Counted from the first letter of the stretch, positions 53,161-62,464 are shown. The stretch is DNA of 64,000 nucleotides from Christiangramia crocea (GCF_022410465.1 NZ_JAJSON010000024.1:62001-126000), one strand, 5' to 3'. The notes: generated from the sequence alone by a model not told the origin. A program made the numbers and translations.

Positions 53161-54867
53161 ATGAACAAAATCTGGTGTTGCCTGCTTCTGATCGTATTTT
53201 CTATTACATCAGTCTTCTCCCAAACTATTTCAAAAAACTGGCAACTTGAACCTCAGACAGACAGTCTGAGTCAACAAACTGTTTTTGGCGATGCCAATGA
53301 GATCAATTTCAAGGAAGGAAGGTTTCATTTTTTAAAGGATTCCGCTAAGGATACCATCTCTTCGGGAGATTACCTTTACCAGAACAAACTGCTGGTATTA
53401 TTCTATAATACTCCAAAGGACACCATACAAAACCTGCGTATCCACGAGCTTAGCGATTCCACCATGGCGATCGCCTCAAACAACACAATATTTAATCTGA
53501 AAGTAAAGGATCAAAGCGCTACGGAAGTAATACCGGCAAAAACTGCCAAGACATTGATCCCGAGCCAGGGAATAAGCACTTCAAGTATTTTACGAGGTGT
53601 TTTAGGCATGATGCTTTTGATTGTAATAGCTTTTCTTTTCAGTAGCAACCGTAAGGCAATCAACTGGAAAACTGTGGGATTGGGGCTGGCTGCCCAGTTA
53701 CTGCTGGCCATCGGGGTCTTAAAGATCACTGTTGTTCAGAAAGTATTTGAATTTGTGGGAGGTATCTTTGTGCTCATCCTCGATTTTACTGCTGCCGGTA
53801 GTGAGTTCTTACTAGGTGGAATGATGGATGTGGATAGTTTTGGATTCATATTCCTTTTCCAGGTATTACCAACTATAATCTTCTTTTCAGCACTTACTTC
53901 AGTCCTGTTTTATATTGGAGTGATCCAGATCGTGGTAAAGGGAATGGCCTGGGTGCTGACCAAGTTATTAGGTATTTCAGGTCCTGAAAGTCTGAGTGTC
54001 GCAGGAAATATTTTCCTGGGACAAACCGAAGCTCCCCTTATGATCAAAGCTTACCTCGAAAGAATGACTAGGTCTGAAATCCTTCTGGTAATGGTGGGCG
54101 GAATGGCTACCGTTGCGGGAGGTGTTCTTGCTGCATATATCGGCTTCCTTGGGGGTGATGATCCCGAATTGAGATTACAGTTCGCAAAACACCTTTTGGC
54201 GGCTTCGGTAATGGCGGCCCCTGGAGCTATTGTTGTTTCAAAAATTTTATATCCGCAGCAGAAGGATGTAAATACAGATGTTGAAGTTTCTTCAGAAAAA
54301 ATAGGATCGAACATTCTTGATGCCATAGCCAACGGAACCACAGAGGGTTTAAAGCTTGCCGCAAATGTTGCTGCAATGCTTCTTGTATTCATAGCCTTCA
54401 TCGCTATGATCAATTATATCCTTGGCTGGATAGGAGGCTGGACAACCTTAAATTCCTTAATGGCTGAACATACTCCCTACGCTCAATTCTCCCTGGAATC
54501 TATTCTTGGACTCATTTTCGCTCCTTTAATGTGGGTGATAGGAGTGGCAAAAGAAGATATGATGCTAATGGGACAATTATTAGGGATAAAACTCGCGGCA
54601 AGTGAATTTGTTGGATATGTACAGCTGGCAGATTTGAAGAACCCCGCGAATGCCTTAAGCCTTTCCTATGAAAAATCGGTGATCATGGCAACCTATATGC
54701 TTTGCGGATTTGCCAATTTTGCTTCCATAGGAATCCAGATCGGTGGAATTGGTTCGCTAGCACCCGGCCAGAGAAAGACACTTTCTGAGTTTGGAATGAA
54801 GGCACTTATCGGTGGTACCCTGGCTTCATTACTATCTGCTACTATCGCAGGGATGATCATAGGATAA
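53161..54867 (+). CDS. NupC-family concentrative nucleoside transporter with extra N-terminal domain
   Basis: 568 residues. Residues 1-20 resemble a signal peptide (LLLIVFSITSVFS), ~21-135 form a soluble, probably periplasmic domain, and from ~142 the CNT transporter core begins (NIFLGQTEAPLMIKAYL, GGMATVAGGVLAAYIGFLG). CNT proteins import nucleosides with Na+ or H+. The start is 6 nt after the BFN stop. Confidence 0.9.
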   Translation: MNKIWCCLLLIVFSITSVFSQTISKNWQLEPQTDSLSQQTVFGDANEINFKEGRFHFLKDSAKDTISSGDYLYQNKLLVLFYNTPKDTIQNLRIHELSDSTMAIASNNTIFNLKVKDQSATEVIPAKTAKTLIPSQGISTSSILRGVLGMMLLIVIAFLFSSNRKAINWKTVGLGLAAQLLLAIGVLKITVVQKVFEFVGGIFVLILDFTAAGSEFLLGGMMDVDSFGFIFLFQVLPTIIFFSALTSVLFYIGVIQIVVKGMAWVLTKLLGISGPESLSVAGNIFLGQTEAPLMIKAYLERMTRSEILLVMVGGMATVAGGVLAAYIGFLGGDDPELRLQFAKHLLAASVMAAPGAIVVSKILYPQQKDVNTDVEVSSEKIGSNILDAIANGTTEGLKLAANVAAMLLVFIAFIAMINYILGWIGGWTTLNSLMAEHTPYAQFSLESILGLIFAPLMWVIGVAKEDMMLMGQLLGIKLAASEFVGYVQLADLKNPANALSLSYEKSVIMATYMLCGFANFASIGIQIGGIGSLAPGQRKTLSEFGMKALIGGTLASLLSATIAGMIIG

Positions 54868-54892
54868 ACTCAATTTCAGCTTAAGTTTTTAG

Positions 54893-54909
54893 AAAACTTT
54901 CTAATTTGA
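54893..54909 (+). terminator. weak terminator after nucleoside transporter
   Basis: AAGTTTT, TAG, AAAACTT followed by a T-rich run. The stem is 7 A-T-rich pairs, so it is probably inefficient. Confidence 0.5.
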
Positions 54910-54910
54910 T

Positions 54911-54999
54911 TTTCTTTAAGGGAGCAGATAAACTTTAAATTGCTCTTAGCTCTTTTCATTAAAATTGAATGAAGAGCAAGAATTTATTCCCTTAAGAAA
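54911..54999 (+). promoter_or_regulatory. long hairpin enclosing the yihY translation start
   Basis: TTTCT(T)TAAGGGA (54911-54923) is the inverted complement of TCCCTTAAGAAA (54988-54999), whose last A is the A of the ATG. Within it TTGCTCTT (54940-54947) pairs with AAGAGCAA (54972-54979), and a further GCTCTT...CATT/AATG pairing competes inside. The 89-nt element would hide the start codon region. Confidence 0.6.
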
Positions 55000-55976
55000 T
55001 GAATGAAAACAGTAAAAATTCGGCATATCGTGGTGAGGACGCTCAGTGGCCGTACCAGATCCCACTCAGAGGCTGGATAGATATCGGCAAACGTGTATGG
55101 CATGAAATGAAGGCCGATCATGTTCAAATTGTTTCTGCAGGGGTTGGTTTTTATTTCTTCCTGGCCATTTTCCCTACCATCGTTGCCGCAATTTCAATCT
55201 ATAGCCTGGTAATAGAGCCTTCCCAGATCGAAGAACAGATCTCCAGACTAAACCTTCTTTTACCGGAAAGGGCATTCGGAATGATATCCGACTTTCTTCA
55301 TCCTGTTATTCAACAATCTAGAAAAGAGATTGGCTGGGGGCTGGTTGTGAGTATTCTGGTAAGTATCTGGAGTGCAAATAAGGGCACCAATGCCCTGTTC
55401 CAGGGAATTAATATCGCATACGACGAAATAGAAACACGGAATATCTTCAAAAAGAACCTTATCACCCTTCTTTTTACCTTATGCGGGCTAGTACTCGGCC
55501 TGATAAGTTTACTTATTGTGATCTTCTTCCCGCTATTAATCGATAAGCTGGGACTTCCACAGCTAATGGAAAAAACCCTAACCTGGCTTCGCTGGGTCAT
55601 TCTTGGTTTAATCCTGATTTCCTCTCTAAGTATGGTCTACAAGATCGCCCCTAATAGGAGAAATCCCAGATTCAGATGGGTGAGCGGCGGAGCAATTCTG
55701 GGAACCATACTATGGCTTGCAGGTTCCATGCTGTTTTCCTGGTACGTAAGTAATTTTGGCAGCTATGATGATCTTTACGGAAGTTTTGCTGCTGTGGCCA
55801 TTTTAATGCTCTGGTTATTTCTTACCGCTTTTATCGTACTGATGGGAGCCGAGATTAATTCTGAAATGGAACACCAGACCAGACACGATACAACCATCGG
55901 AGAACATAGACCAATGGGAGAGCGCAGAGCCTATCATGCAGACAGATGTGCGGTTAAAGAAGATTCTGAGAATTAA
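54999..55976 (+). CDS. YihY/BrkB-family inner-membrane protein
   Basis: 325 residues with six predicted transmembrane segments and the family's typical elements (SAGVGFYFFLAIFPTIVAAISIYSL, SGGAILGTILWLAGSMLFSWYV and ILMLWLFLTAFIVLMGAEINSE, each quoted only as a landmark: GVGFYFFLAIFP, GAILGTILWL, LTAFIVLMGAEIN). Function is not established for the family. A second ATG two codons on is also possible. Confidence 0.87.
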   Translation: MNENSKNSAYRGEDAQWPYQIPLRGWIDIGKRVWHEMKADHVQIVSAGVGFYFFLAIFPTIVAAISIYSLVIEPSQIEEQISRLNLLLPERAFGMISDFLHPVIQQSRKEIGWGLVVSILVSIWSANKGTNALFQGINIAYDEIETRNIFKKNLITLLFTLCGLVLGLISLLIVIFFPLLIDKLGLPQLMEKTLTWLRWVILGLILISSLSMVYKIAPNRRNPRFRWVSGGAILGTILWLAGSMLFSWYVSNFGSYDDLYGSFAAVAILMLWLFLTAFIVLMGAEINSEMEHQTRHDTTIGEHRPMGERRAYHADRCAVKEDSEN

Positions 55977-56104
55977 ACTTTTCGTTAATACAAAGTTGAT
56001 AACTATTCCCTATTCCATTCAAATTGAGCCTTCATATTTTTCATGTTTTATTATTTTTATTGGAATTTAATTTTTGATTTTTTCATAGCAAAAAAGGCCT
56101 TCCA

Positions 56105-56929
56105 ATGAAACAATATCACGATTTACTGAAGCATGTACTGGAGAATGGAGCACAGAAAGGAGACCGAACCGGCACCGGAACAAAAAGTGTCTTCGGCTAC
56201 CAGATGCGGTTCGACCTGAGCGAAGGTTTTCCCATGGTAACCACCAAAAAACTGCATTTAAAATCTATTATATACGAATTGCTCTGGTTTCTGAAGGGAG
56301 ATACGAATATTGAATATCTAAAGGAAAACGGAGTTCGTATCTGGAACGAGTGGGCCGATGAGAATGGAGACCTGGGTCCTGTATATGGCCATCAGTGGAG
56401 AAACTGGAACAGCGAAGGTATAGACCAGATAAAAGAAGTTGTGGAAACGCTAAAGAACAACCCGAATAGCCGCAGAATGTTGGTCTCTGCATGGAACCCT
56501 TCGGTATTACCGGATACTTCGGTCTCATTTTCAGAGAATGTGGCCAATGGCAAGGCCGCTCTTCCCCCCTGCCATGCCTTTTTCCAGTTCTATGTGGCCG
56601 ATGGTAAATTATCATGCCAGCTGTACCAGCGAAGCGCTGATATCTTCCTGGGAGTACCTTTCAATATTGCATCTTATGCCCTTCTTACCATGATGATGGC
56701 ACAGGTTTGCGGTTACCAGCCCGGAGATTTTATCCACAGCTTTGGTGATGCCCACATTTACAGCAACCATATGGAACAGGTGAAACTCCAGTTAAGCAGG
56801 CAGCCAAAACCGCTTCCTACAATGAAAATCAACCCCAAAATAAAAGATATTTTTGGATTTAAGTTTGAAGATTTTATTTTAGAGGATTATGATCCGTATC
56901 CAGGTATCAAAGCCAGGGTTGCGGTATAG
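56105..56929 (+). CDS. thyA: thymidylate synthase
   Basis: 274 residues. Converts dUMP to dTMP with methylene-THF. Motifs: [13 protein letters not shown], catalytic Cys in [32 protein letters not shown] and [11 protein letters not shown]. The product dihydrofolate is regenerated by folA at 62.5 kb; methylene-THF is also the substrate of metF. Confidence 0.97.
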   Translation: MKQYHDLLKHVLENGAQKGDRTGTGTKSVFGYQMRFDLSEGFPMVTTKKLHLKSIIYELLWFLKGDTNIEYLKENGVRIWNEWADENGDLGPVYGHQWRNWNSEGIDQIKEVVETLKNNPNSRRMLVSAWNPSVLPDTSVSFSENVANGKAALPPCHAFFQFYVADGKLSCQLYQRSADIFLGVPFNIASYALLTMMMAQVCGYQPGDFIHSFGDAHIYSNHMEQVKLQLSRQPKPLPTMKINPKIKDIFGFKFEDFILEDYDPYPGIKARVAV

Positions 56930-56956
56930 TTTAACCTTTAAAAATTTTCAAAGATT

Positions 56957-57334
56957 ATGAAGAAGTTATTAGTTATCACATGCTTTTTACTTGCCGGTAT
57001 GGGCTTTGCCAATGCACAACAAACCTCTCCGGTTTGGCCTGGATGTGAGGATGCCGACGATGTAAAAAAGTGTTTTAACCAGAAACTTTCAAAGCACGTA
57101 CAGCAAAATTATGTCTATCCAAAAAATGAAGCAGGCGAATATGTTCGCGGAAAAGTGACAATTTCATTCCAAATAGACGAGAATGGAAAGGTTGTTGTTA
57201 ATTCCGTGGAAGGAGCGAAGCCGAAAGTGAATCAGGCAGCCAAAGAAATGATCCTGAAAATCCCTGAAATGGAACCAGGTACGTTGAATGGTGAGCCAGA
57301 CGCAAGGAATTTTACGGTTCCGTTCAATTTTTAA
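56957..57334 (+). CDS. secreted TonB C-terminal-domain protein, copy 1
   Basis: 125 residues: a signal peptide (MKKLLVITCFLLAGMGFANA) leads directly into a TonB-C-like domain (KVTISFQIDENGKVVVNSVEG). There is no transmembrane anchor or proline-rich linker, so it is not a classical TonB. Two Cys (30 and 39, WPGCEDADDVKKCF) could form a disulfide. The next gene is a close paralog. Confidence 0.85.
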   Translation: MKKLLVITCFLLAGMGFANAQQTSPVWPGCEDADDVKKCFNQKLSKHVQQNYVYPKNEAGEYVRGKVTISFQIDENGKVVVNSVEGAKPKVNQAAKEMILKIPEMEPGTLNGEPDARNFTVPFNF

Positions 57335-57351
57335 ACCATAAGAAAATTGTT

Positions 57352-57762
57352 ATGAAAAAGTTTTTGATTATTGCCTTAATGCTTGCCGGCATCACGGGAT
57401 TTTCACAGGAAGACGTAGAAGTCAAAGGAAATACCGTAACCATTAAAGAAACAGCTCCTGTATGGCCGGGATGTGAAGACAGTGACGATAAAAAAGCCTG
57501 TTTTAATAAGATGCTTATGCAGCATATTAAGGAGAACTACAAATATCCAAAGAACGATAAAGGTGAATATATTAGAGGAAAAGCTACTGTATCCCTGGAA
57601 GTTACTGAAAAAGGAAATGTAGTGGTTACCAAGGTCGAGGGCGATAATCCAAAAGTGAATGCAGCGGCAAAAAAGATGATCATGGCAATCCCAAAAATGA
57701 CCCCAGGTCATGCCGGGGGTAAACCACGTTCTATCAAATACACAATTCCGCTAACTTTTTAG
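57352..57762 (+). CDS. secreted TonB C-terminal-domain protein, copy 2
   Basis: 136 residues, same build as the preceding gene: signal peptide (MKKFLIIALMLAGITGFS), the paired Cys in VWPGCEDSDDKKACF, and a TonB-C-like domain (KATVSLEVTEKGNVVVTKVEG). The two genes are 17 nt apart and clearly arose by tandem duplication. Role unknown. Confidence 0.85.
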   Translation: MKKFLIIALMLAGITGFSQEDVEVKGNTVTIKETAPVWPGCEDSDDKKACFNKMLMQHIKENYKYPKNDKGEYIRGKATVSLEVTEKGNVVVTKVEGDNPKVNAAAKKMIMAIPKMTPGHAGGKPRSIKYTIPLTF

Positions 57763-57780
57763 GCATAAATACATTTAACT

Positions 57781-57813
57781 TGACCTTAACTACTGATTAG
57801 GAAGGTCATTTTT
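57781..57813 (+). terminator. terminator after TonB-C pair
   Basis: TGACCTT, 14-nt loop, AAGGTCA followed by TTTTT: a 7-bp stem. Confidence 0.75.
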
Positions 57814-57829
57814 AAAAAATTGTAAATTT

Positions 57830-57860
57830 GAGTGATACCCAAAAGTATCACTCTTTTTTT
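57830..57860 (+). promoter_or_regulatory. hairpin and T7 run touching the egtB start; overlapping -7 element
   Basis: GAGTGATAC, 6-nt loop, GTATCACTC, then seven T ending exactly at the egtB ATG (57861). A perfect -7-like TAAATTTG (57823-57830) overlaps its left edge, without a clear -33 partner. It may be a terminator, an attenuator or a DNA operator. Confidence 0.6.
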
Positions 57861-59024
57861 ATGCTTTCACAACAAAAATTAATTCAGCTTTTTAAAGAGA
57901 CCAGAACCAATTCGGAACAGATATGTTCTTTTTTGGAAACCGAAGATTATGTAGTACAGCCTATAGTTGATGTCTCACCTCCAAAGTGGCATCTTGGCCA
58001 TACCACCTGGTTCTTTGAGGAATTCGTCCTTAAGGAATATGCAGATTCACATAAGCTTTTTGACAATAACACGGCTTACGTCTTTAACAGTTACTATGAG
58101 AGTGTTGGAGACAAAGTAATTCGCACCAACCGGGGAAATCTTTCAAGGCCCACCGTAGCCTGGATCTATGACTTCAGAAAATACGTTACCAATGCCATGC
58201 TGGAGCTTATGAATTCAAAGGAGCTTGATGAAGAGACTCTGCGGGTTATAGAAATTGGCTGTCATCATGAAAAACAGCACCAGGAACTACTTTATACAGA
58301 CATCAAATATATCCTGGGGAACAATCCGCTTTTTCCTGAATACAATGAACAATTCCAGGAGAACCCCATCCAGGATTTTGAAAGGCAATGGATAAAAATC
58401 GGTGAAGGAGTATATGAAATTGGTCATAAAACTGATGATTTCTGTTATGACAATGAGAAAGGAGTACATAAAACTTACCTGTGTGACTTCGAGATATCGA
58501 ATAAACTGGTTACCAATGCCGAATTCATGGAATTCATCGAATCTGGCGGTTATGGAGACGTTCTGTTATGGCATGCCGAAGCCTGGGACTGGGTGAATGA
58601 GAACAATATAAGCTCCCCGTTTTACTGGCATAAAATAGATGGAGAATGGCACCAATATACATTGAGCGGGCTCATAAAGCTTATCCCCGATGCTCCTGTT
58701 ACTCATATTTCATATTATGAAGCCTTTGCTTATGCACAATGGAAGGGAATGCGCCTGCCTACTGAACAGGAGTGGGAAACCGCCCAGCAGTATTTTGACT
58801 GGGGAAGCCGATGGGAATGGACTGAAAGTGCCTACTCCCCTTACCCCGATTATAAAAAACCTGAAGGAGCCCTTGGTGAATACAATGGGAAATTCATGGT
58901 AAACCAAAAGGTTTTACGAGGCGGTTCAGTGGCAACTTCTGTAAATCACACCAGGTATACCTATAGAAATTTCTTCCACCCGCAGCTAAGATGGCAGTTC
59001 ACAGGCTTCAGGCTCGTAAAATAA
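57861..59024 (+). CDS. egtB: ergothioneine biosynthesis sulfoxide synthase EgtB
   Basis: 387 residues. The N-terminal DinB-like helical domain carries the iron ligands (KWHLGHTTWFFEE and the HxE-type GCHHEKQHQEL); the C-terminal FGE-sulfatase-like domain ends with FHPQLRWQFTGFRLVK. It joins a thiol donor to hercynine. I start at ATG 57861 (MLSQQKLIQLF); the upstream TTG at 57828 would place the hairpin in the coding region. egtD follows 12 nt later. Confidence 0.9.
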   Translation: MLSQQKLIQLFKETRTNSEQICSFLETEDYVVQPIVDVSPPKWHLGHTTWFFEEFVLKEYADSHKLFDNNTAYVFNSYYESVGDKVIRTNRGNLSRPTVAWIYDFRKYVTNAMLELMNSKELDEETLRVIEIGCHHEKQHQELLYTDIKYILGNNPLFPEYNEQFQENPIQDFERQWIKIGEGVYEIGHKTDDFCYDNEKGVHKTYLCDFEISNKLVTNAEFMEFIESGGYGDVLLWHAEAWDWVNENNISSPFYWHKIDGEWHQYTLSGLIKLIPDAPVTHISYYEAFAYAQWKGMRLPTEQEWETAQQYFDWGSRWEWTESAYSPYPDYKKPEGALGEYNGKFMVNQKVLRGGSVATSVNHTRYTYRNFFHPQLRWQFTGFRLVK

Positions 59025-59036
59025 CTTCAATATCAA

Positions 59037-60005
59037 ATGAAAAACCCACCAAAAACTATGTTTGAGTCGGCCTTCGCTGAGGACACCTATAAAGGGCTTA
59101 CCAGTTATCCTAAATTCCTTTTATCTAAGTATATCTACGATGAAAAAGGAGATAAGCTTTTCCAGAAGATCATGCAAATGCCTGAATATTACCTCACCGC
59201 ATGCGAGTTTGATATACTTAAGATGAATTCTTCGGCCATCGCCGATTACTTTAGCAGTGAAAAAGGATTCGACCTTATAGAACTAGGAGCGGGAGATGGT
59301 AAAAAGACCAAAATACTCCTTCAGGAACTGGTGAACAAAAATCTCAAATTCGATTATCTGCCGGTGGACATTAGTCAGCATGCTCTTGATGAACTGGAGC
59401 TATCTTTAAAAAAGGAAATTCCGGAAGTTAATGTAAACGTCCAGCAGGGCACATATTTCGAGACACTGGAGAAACTCTCGGAATATAACTCCCGTAAAAA
59501 AGTAATCCTGGTTTTAGGAAGTAATATTGGCAACCTTTTACATGAAAAAGCAGTAGACTTCCTGGCCAATATTGGAAAAGCCATGAGCAGGGAAGATATG
59601 CTTTTTATGGGTTTTGACCAGAAAAAACATCCACAGGCCATCCTTGATGCTTATAACGATCCTGCGGGAATTACCGAAGAGTTCAATAAGAACCTATTGG
59701 TAAGGATCAATAACGAATTGGAAGGAGACTTCGATCCTGAAAAGTTCCTCCACTGGGAATCCTATAATCCGGAAACGGGTACTGCCAGAAGTTTCCTTGT
59801 AAGTAAAATTCAGCAGAAGGTAACGATCAATAAACTGAGATTGGAAGTGAATTTTGATGCCTGGGAAAGCATTCATACCGAGATCTCCCAAAAATACGAT
59901 GACTCAATCGTTAATTGGCTGGCCAGTGAAGCTGGGTTAAGTGTGGAGCATTCCTTTAGCGATAAGGATAACTGCTTCAAAAATTATATCTTTAGAAGAA
60001 AGTAA
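59037..60005 (+). CDS. egtD: L-histidine N-alpha-methyltransferase EgtD
   Basis: 322 residues. SAM-binding motif LIELGAGDGKKT (~80-90) and family motifs (MPEYYLTACEFDIL, LVLGSNIGNL). It trimethylates histidine to hercynine, the EgtB substrate, using three SAM. It links ergothioneine production to the SAM cycle genes in this window. Confidence 0.93.
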   Translation: MKNPPKTMFESAFAEDTYKGLTSYPKFLLSKYIYDEKGDKLFQKIMQMPEYYLTACEFDILKMNSSAIADYFSSEKGFDLIELGAGDGKKTKILLQELVNKNLKFDYLPVDISQHALDELELSLKKEIPEVNVNVQQGTYFETLEKLSEYNSRKKVILVLGSNIGNLLHEKAVDFLANIGKAMSREDMLFMGFDQKKHPQAILDAYNDPAGITEEFNKNLLVRINNELEGDFDPEKFLHWESYNPETGTARSFLVSKIQQKVTINKLRLEVNFDAWESIHTEISQKYDDSIVNWLASEAGLSVEHSFSDKDNCFKNYIFRRK

Positions 60006-60021
60006 CTTCTAAACCCAAATC

Positions 60022-60303
60022 ATGAAAGCCATCTGGAATGATACGGTGATCGCCAAAAGCGACGATACCCGTATAGTCGAGAACAACCATTATTTCCCTA
60101 TGAAAGATATCGAGGAAGCATATTTCACAGGGAGTGATCACAGCACACGCTGCGCCTGGAAAGGTAAAGCTTCTTATTTCCACATTGAAGTGGACGGCAA
60201 ACTTAACCGAAATGCAGCATGGTACTACCCGCAAACCAGTTATGCTGCAAGACCTATAGAGAATTATGTGGCATTTTGTAATGGAGTAAAAGTCACCGAA
60301 TAA
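60022..60303 (+). CDS. DUF427 domain protein
   Basis: 93 residues: KAIWNDTVIAKSDDTRIVENNHYFP, and AAWYYPQTSYAARPIENYVAF, both hallmarks of the small beta-rich DUF427 domain (landmarks WNDTVIA and AAWYYP). It begins 16 nt after egtD, so it may belong to the ergothioneine operon; no function is known. Confidence 0.87.
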   Translation: MKAIWNDTVIAKSDDTRIVENNHYFPMKDIEEAYFTGSDHSTRCAWKGKASYFHIEVDGKLNRNAAWYYPQTSYAARPIENYVAFCNGVKVTE

Positions 60304-60366
60304 AAAATCCGGCAACCTTTACTCTTTTTTGAGTATGATCGGCCCTTCTCCGATCATCCCCCTTAA

Positions 60367-60657
60367 CTAAACCACTAAGACAGAATTTTCTGAGGCAGCA
60401 TAATCATTCCACTGATATTTATCAGCTTCTGAGTCATTTACCCACTCACCGTCTACTATATATTTGAACTGATATTCTTTATCTACAGGAAGATTGAACT
60501 GGGCCTTAAAATTCCCATTCTTATATTTCTTTAGTGCAGACGAGCTCCATCCGTTAAAATCTCCGGCTACTTCAACTTTTTCTGCATATTTTGCTGGAAC
60601 GCAAAAAGTGATTTTACACTCAGGCTTGGATTTAAGATATTGTTTTGTAATTGACAT
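60367..60657 (-). CDS. glycogen-binding (CBM48/AMPK-type) domain protein
   Basis: 96 residues: a single isoamylase early-set/CBM48 domain (KVEVAGDFNGWSSSALKKY, YQFKYIVDGEWVNDSEADKY). The conserved Trp and Gly residues that bind alpha-glucans are present. It is a stand-alone module, convergent with DUF427. Confidence 0.87.
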   Translation of the reverse strand: MSITKQYLKSKPECKITFCVPAKYAEKVEVAGDFNGWSSSALKKYKNGNFKAQFNLPVDKEYQFKYIVDGEWVNDSEADKYQWNDYAASENSVLVV

Positions 60658-60858
60658 GGCATATTTTTTTTAGAAATTCTAAGTTCCAAATTAAAATAAT
60701 CTTAGTTTATAAAACAATAAAAATCAGATAGTTATGCTCATTTTTTCGAATATCGAAACAAATAAGCCAATTATTGGAAGACTTTAAAATACGCAAACGT
60801 TATCAGGGCTTAAATTTTCAGATTTCAGCAATAAACAACCTGATTTTAAAACTGATAA

Positions 60859-61935
60859 TCAAGCTTTTAATACCTTAAAAAGATGATCCAGATCTCCTTC
60901 GGAGTTAAAATAATGCATGCTTACCCTGATTCCATTTCCTCTTTGTGAAGTAATAATATCCTTTTCCCTCAACCTATTAAATAATTTATCATCGCCCTTA
61001 ATATTAAAAATAGGGGCGAAATCATTTCGATTAGCGGTCCATTCTTCAAGCAGCCCTGCAGACAGGAATCTTTCCCTTGCAATATTTTTCAGGTGAATGA
61101 TTTTGTTCTCGATGGCATCCATTCCTTTTTCTTTTATAAGATCTATTGCCACCTTCAGACTTCCAAAGTTAAGTGTATCGTAATGCCCGGGTTCGAATTT
61201 TCCAATAAAATTTCCTTCGTGAGCCTTATACTTCCCCTGCAGGGAACCAAACCCCAGATGTTTGGGAAAAATCTTTCCCTGGATAGATTCATTGAATAGC
61301 ATAAAAGCATTTCCATAACCAGCATTCATCCATTTATAACAGCTGCTTATGGCAATATCTATTTTAGAACTATCAAAATGAAAATCTTCCGTACCAAAAT
61401 ACTGGGTCCCATCTGCAATGAGAATGAGATCAGGAAACTTTTCTTTCAGTTCCTTTAAAAAATCGATGCTTAACTTTACTCCATTTATATACTGAACTAT
61501 GCTGAAGGCAAAGAAATCTGGTTTTCCTTTCTCCACCTGCCTAAGGATATTGTCTTCAAGATTCTCATCAATTTCGGCATATACTATCTCAAAGTCACGG
61601 GATTCCACCGCCCAGTTGATCGAAGGATAATCGTTCTTTAATAAAAGGAATCTTGACGGTTTATCTATACTCTCCAGTACAGAATTGAAGCCATATGAGA
61701 AATTGGGAACCAGCCCCACACGGTTAGGAGCACAATTAAAGAAATCTCCAACACTCTCCCGTACTCCGGTAAGAACCTCTCCCATCTTCTCCTTTAAAAG
61801 ACTTGCCTTGATCAGGAAATCCAGGTCGTGTTCCTGACGAAACTCCCAAACTTTTTCAGGTAGAAGACCCGAAGCAGCCGTATTCAAATAGGTATACTGT
61901 TCAAGGACAGGAAAGCCTTTTCTTAAATTATCCAT
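60859..61935 (-). CDS. class V aminotransferase family protein
   Basis: About 358 residues, a cysteine desulfurase-like fold. PLP lysine probably in ISSCYKWMNAGYGNAF and phosphate/cofactor motif LIADGTQYFGT. It lacks an obvious active-site Cys loop like NifS/IscS, so another substrate is likely. Start at 61935 (MDNLRKGFPVLEQY); an in-frame ATG at 62043 would overlap the divergent gene. Confidence 0.85.
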   Translation of the reverse strand: MDNLRKGFPVLEQYTYLNTAASGLLPEKVWEFRQEHDLDFLIKASLLKEKMGEVLTGVRESVGDFFNCAPNRVGLVPNFSYGFNSVLESIDKPSRFLLLKNDYPSINWAVESRDFEIVYAEIDENLEDNILRQVEKGKPDFFAFSIVQYINGVKLSIDFLKELKEKFPDLILIADGTQYFGTEDFHFDSSKIDIAISSCYKWMNAGYGNAFMLFNESIQGKIFPKHLGFGSLQGKYKAHEGNFIGKFEPGHYDTLNFGSLKVAIDLIKEKGMDAIENKIIHLKNIARERFLSAGLLEEWTANRNDFAPIFNIKGDDKLFNRLREKDIITSQRGNGIRVSMHYFNSEGDLDHLFKVLKA

Positions 61936-61998
61936 AAGCTTTAGGGAGTTCTTTTTATAAAATGTAAATTTGATATATACACTAATGTAATTGTTATT

Positions 61999-62457
61999 AT
62001 GTTTTCTAAAAAGAAAAACACTTCTAAAATAGATTACGAACAACGCGAACTATACGAGAATGCAAGGAAAAGGACCAAAGAAAAAAAGAGGCTTTTCCAG
62101 CATTTTGTGATCTTCCTTATTGGAGCCGTTTTTCTAATCATACTCAATGTAGTAATAGGCTACAAAGAAGATTTTCAACCCCTGGGTTACAACTGGTTCG
62201 TATGGGCAGTACTCCTCTGGGCACTTATTTTGCTGGTACATTTTTTCAATGTTTTTATAGTTAACAGTTTTATGGGAAAGGACTGGGAAGCAAAGCAGGT
62301 AGACCGGCTGGTGAAGAAACAGAAAGAGAAAATCGCAAGTTTACAGGAAAAGGTTGAGAGAGAGGATCCGGCACCCATAAAAAAAGAACCTCAAAAACCA
62401 ATAGATCCTTCAAAAAGAATTAAGCCGGACGATCCGGACACACCTATAAATAGTTAA
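61999..62457 (+). CDS. 2TM domain-containing protein
   Basis: 152 residues: basic N-terminus, two transmembrane helices (~33-55 and ~66-90) of the '2TM domain' type, a coiled-coil-like segment (LVKKQKEKIASLQEKVERED) and a Pro/Lys-rich tail. Function unknown. It lies 7 nt upstream of folA. Confidence 0.82.
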   Translation: MFSKKKNTSKIDYEQRELYENARKRTKEKKRLFQHFVIFLIGAVFLIILNVVIGYKEDFQPLGYNWFVWAVLLWALILLVHFFNVFIVNSFMGKDWEAKQVDRLVKKQKEKIASLQEKVEREDPAPIKKEPQKPIDPSKRIKPDDPDTPINS

Positions 62458-62464
62458 ATATTAA

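Noticed and set aside
61936-62043. N-terminal 36-residue extension of the class V aminotransferase
   Set aside because: It would overlap the divergent 2TM gene and has no similarity to the family N-terminus.
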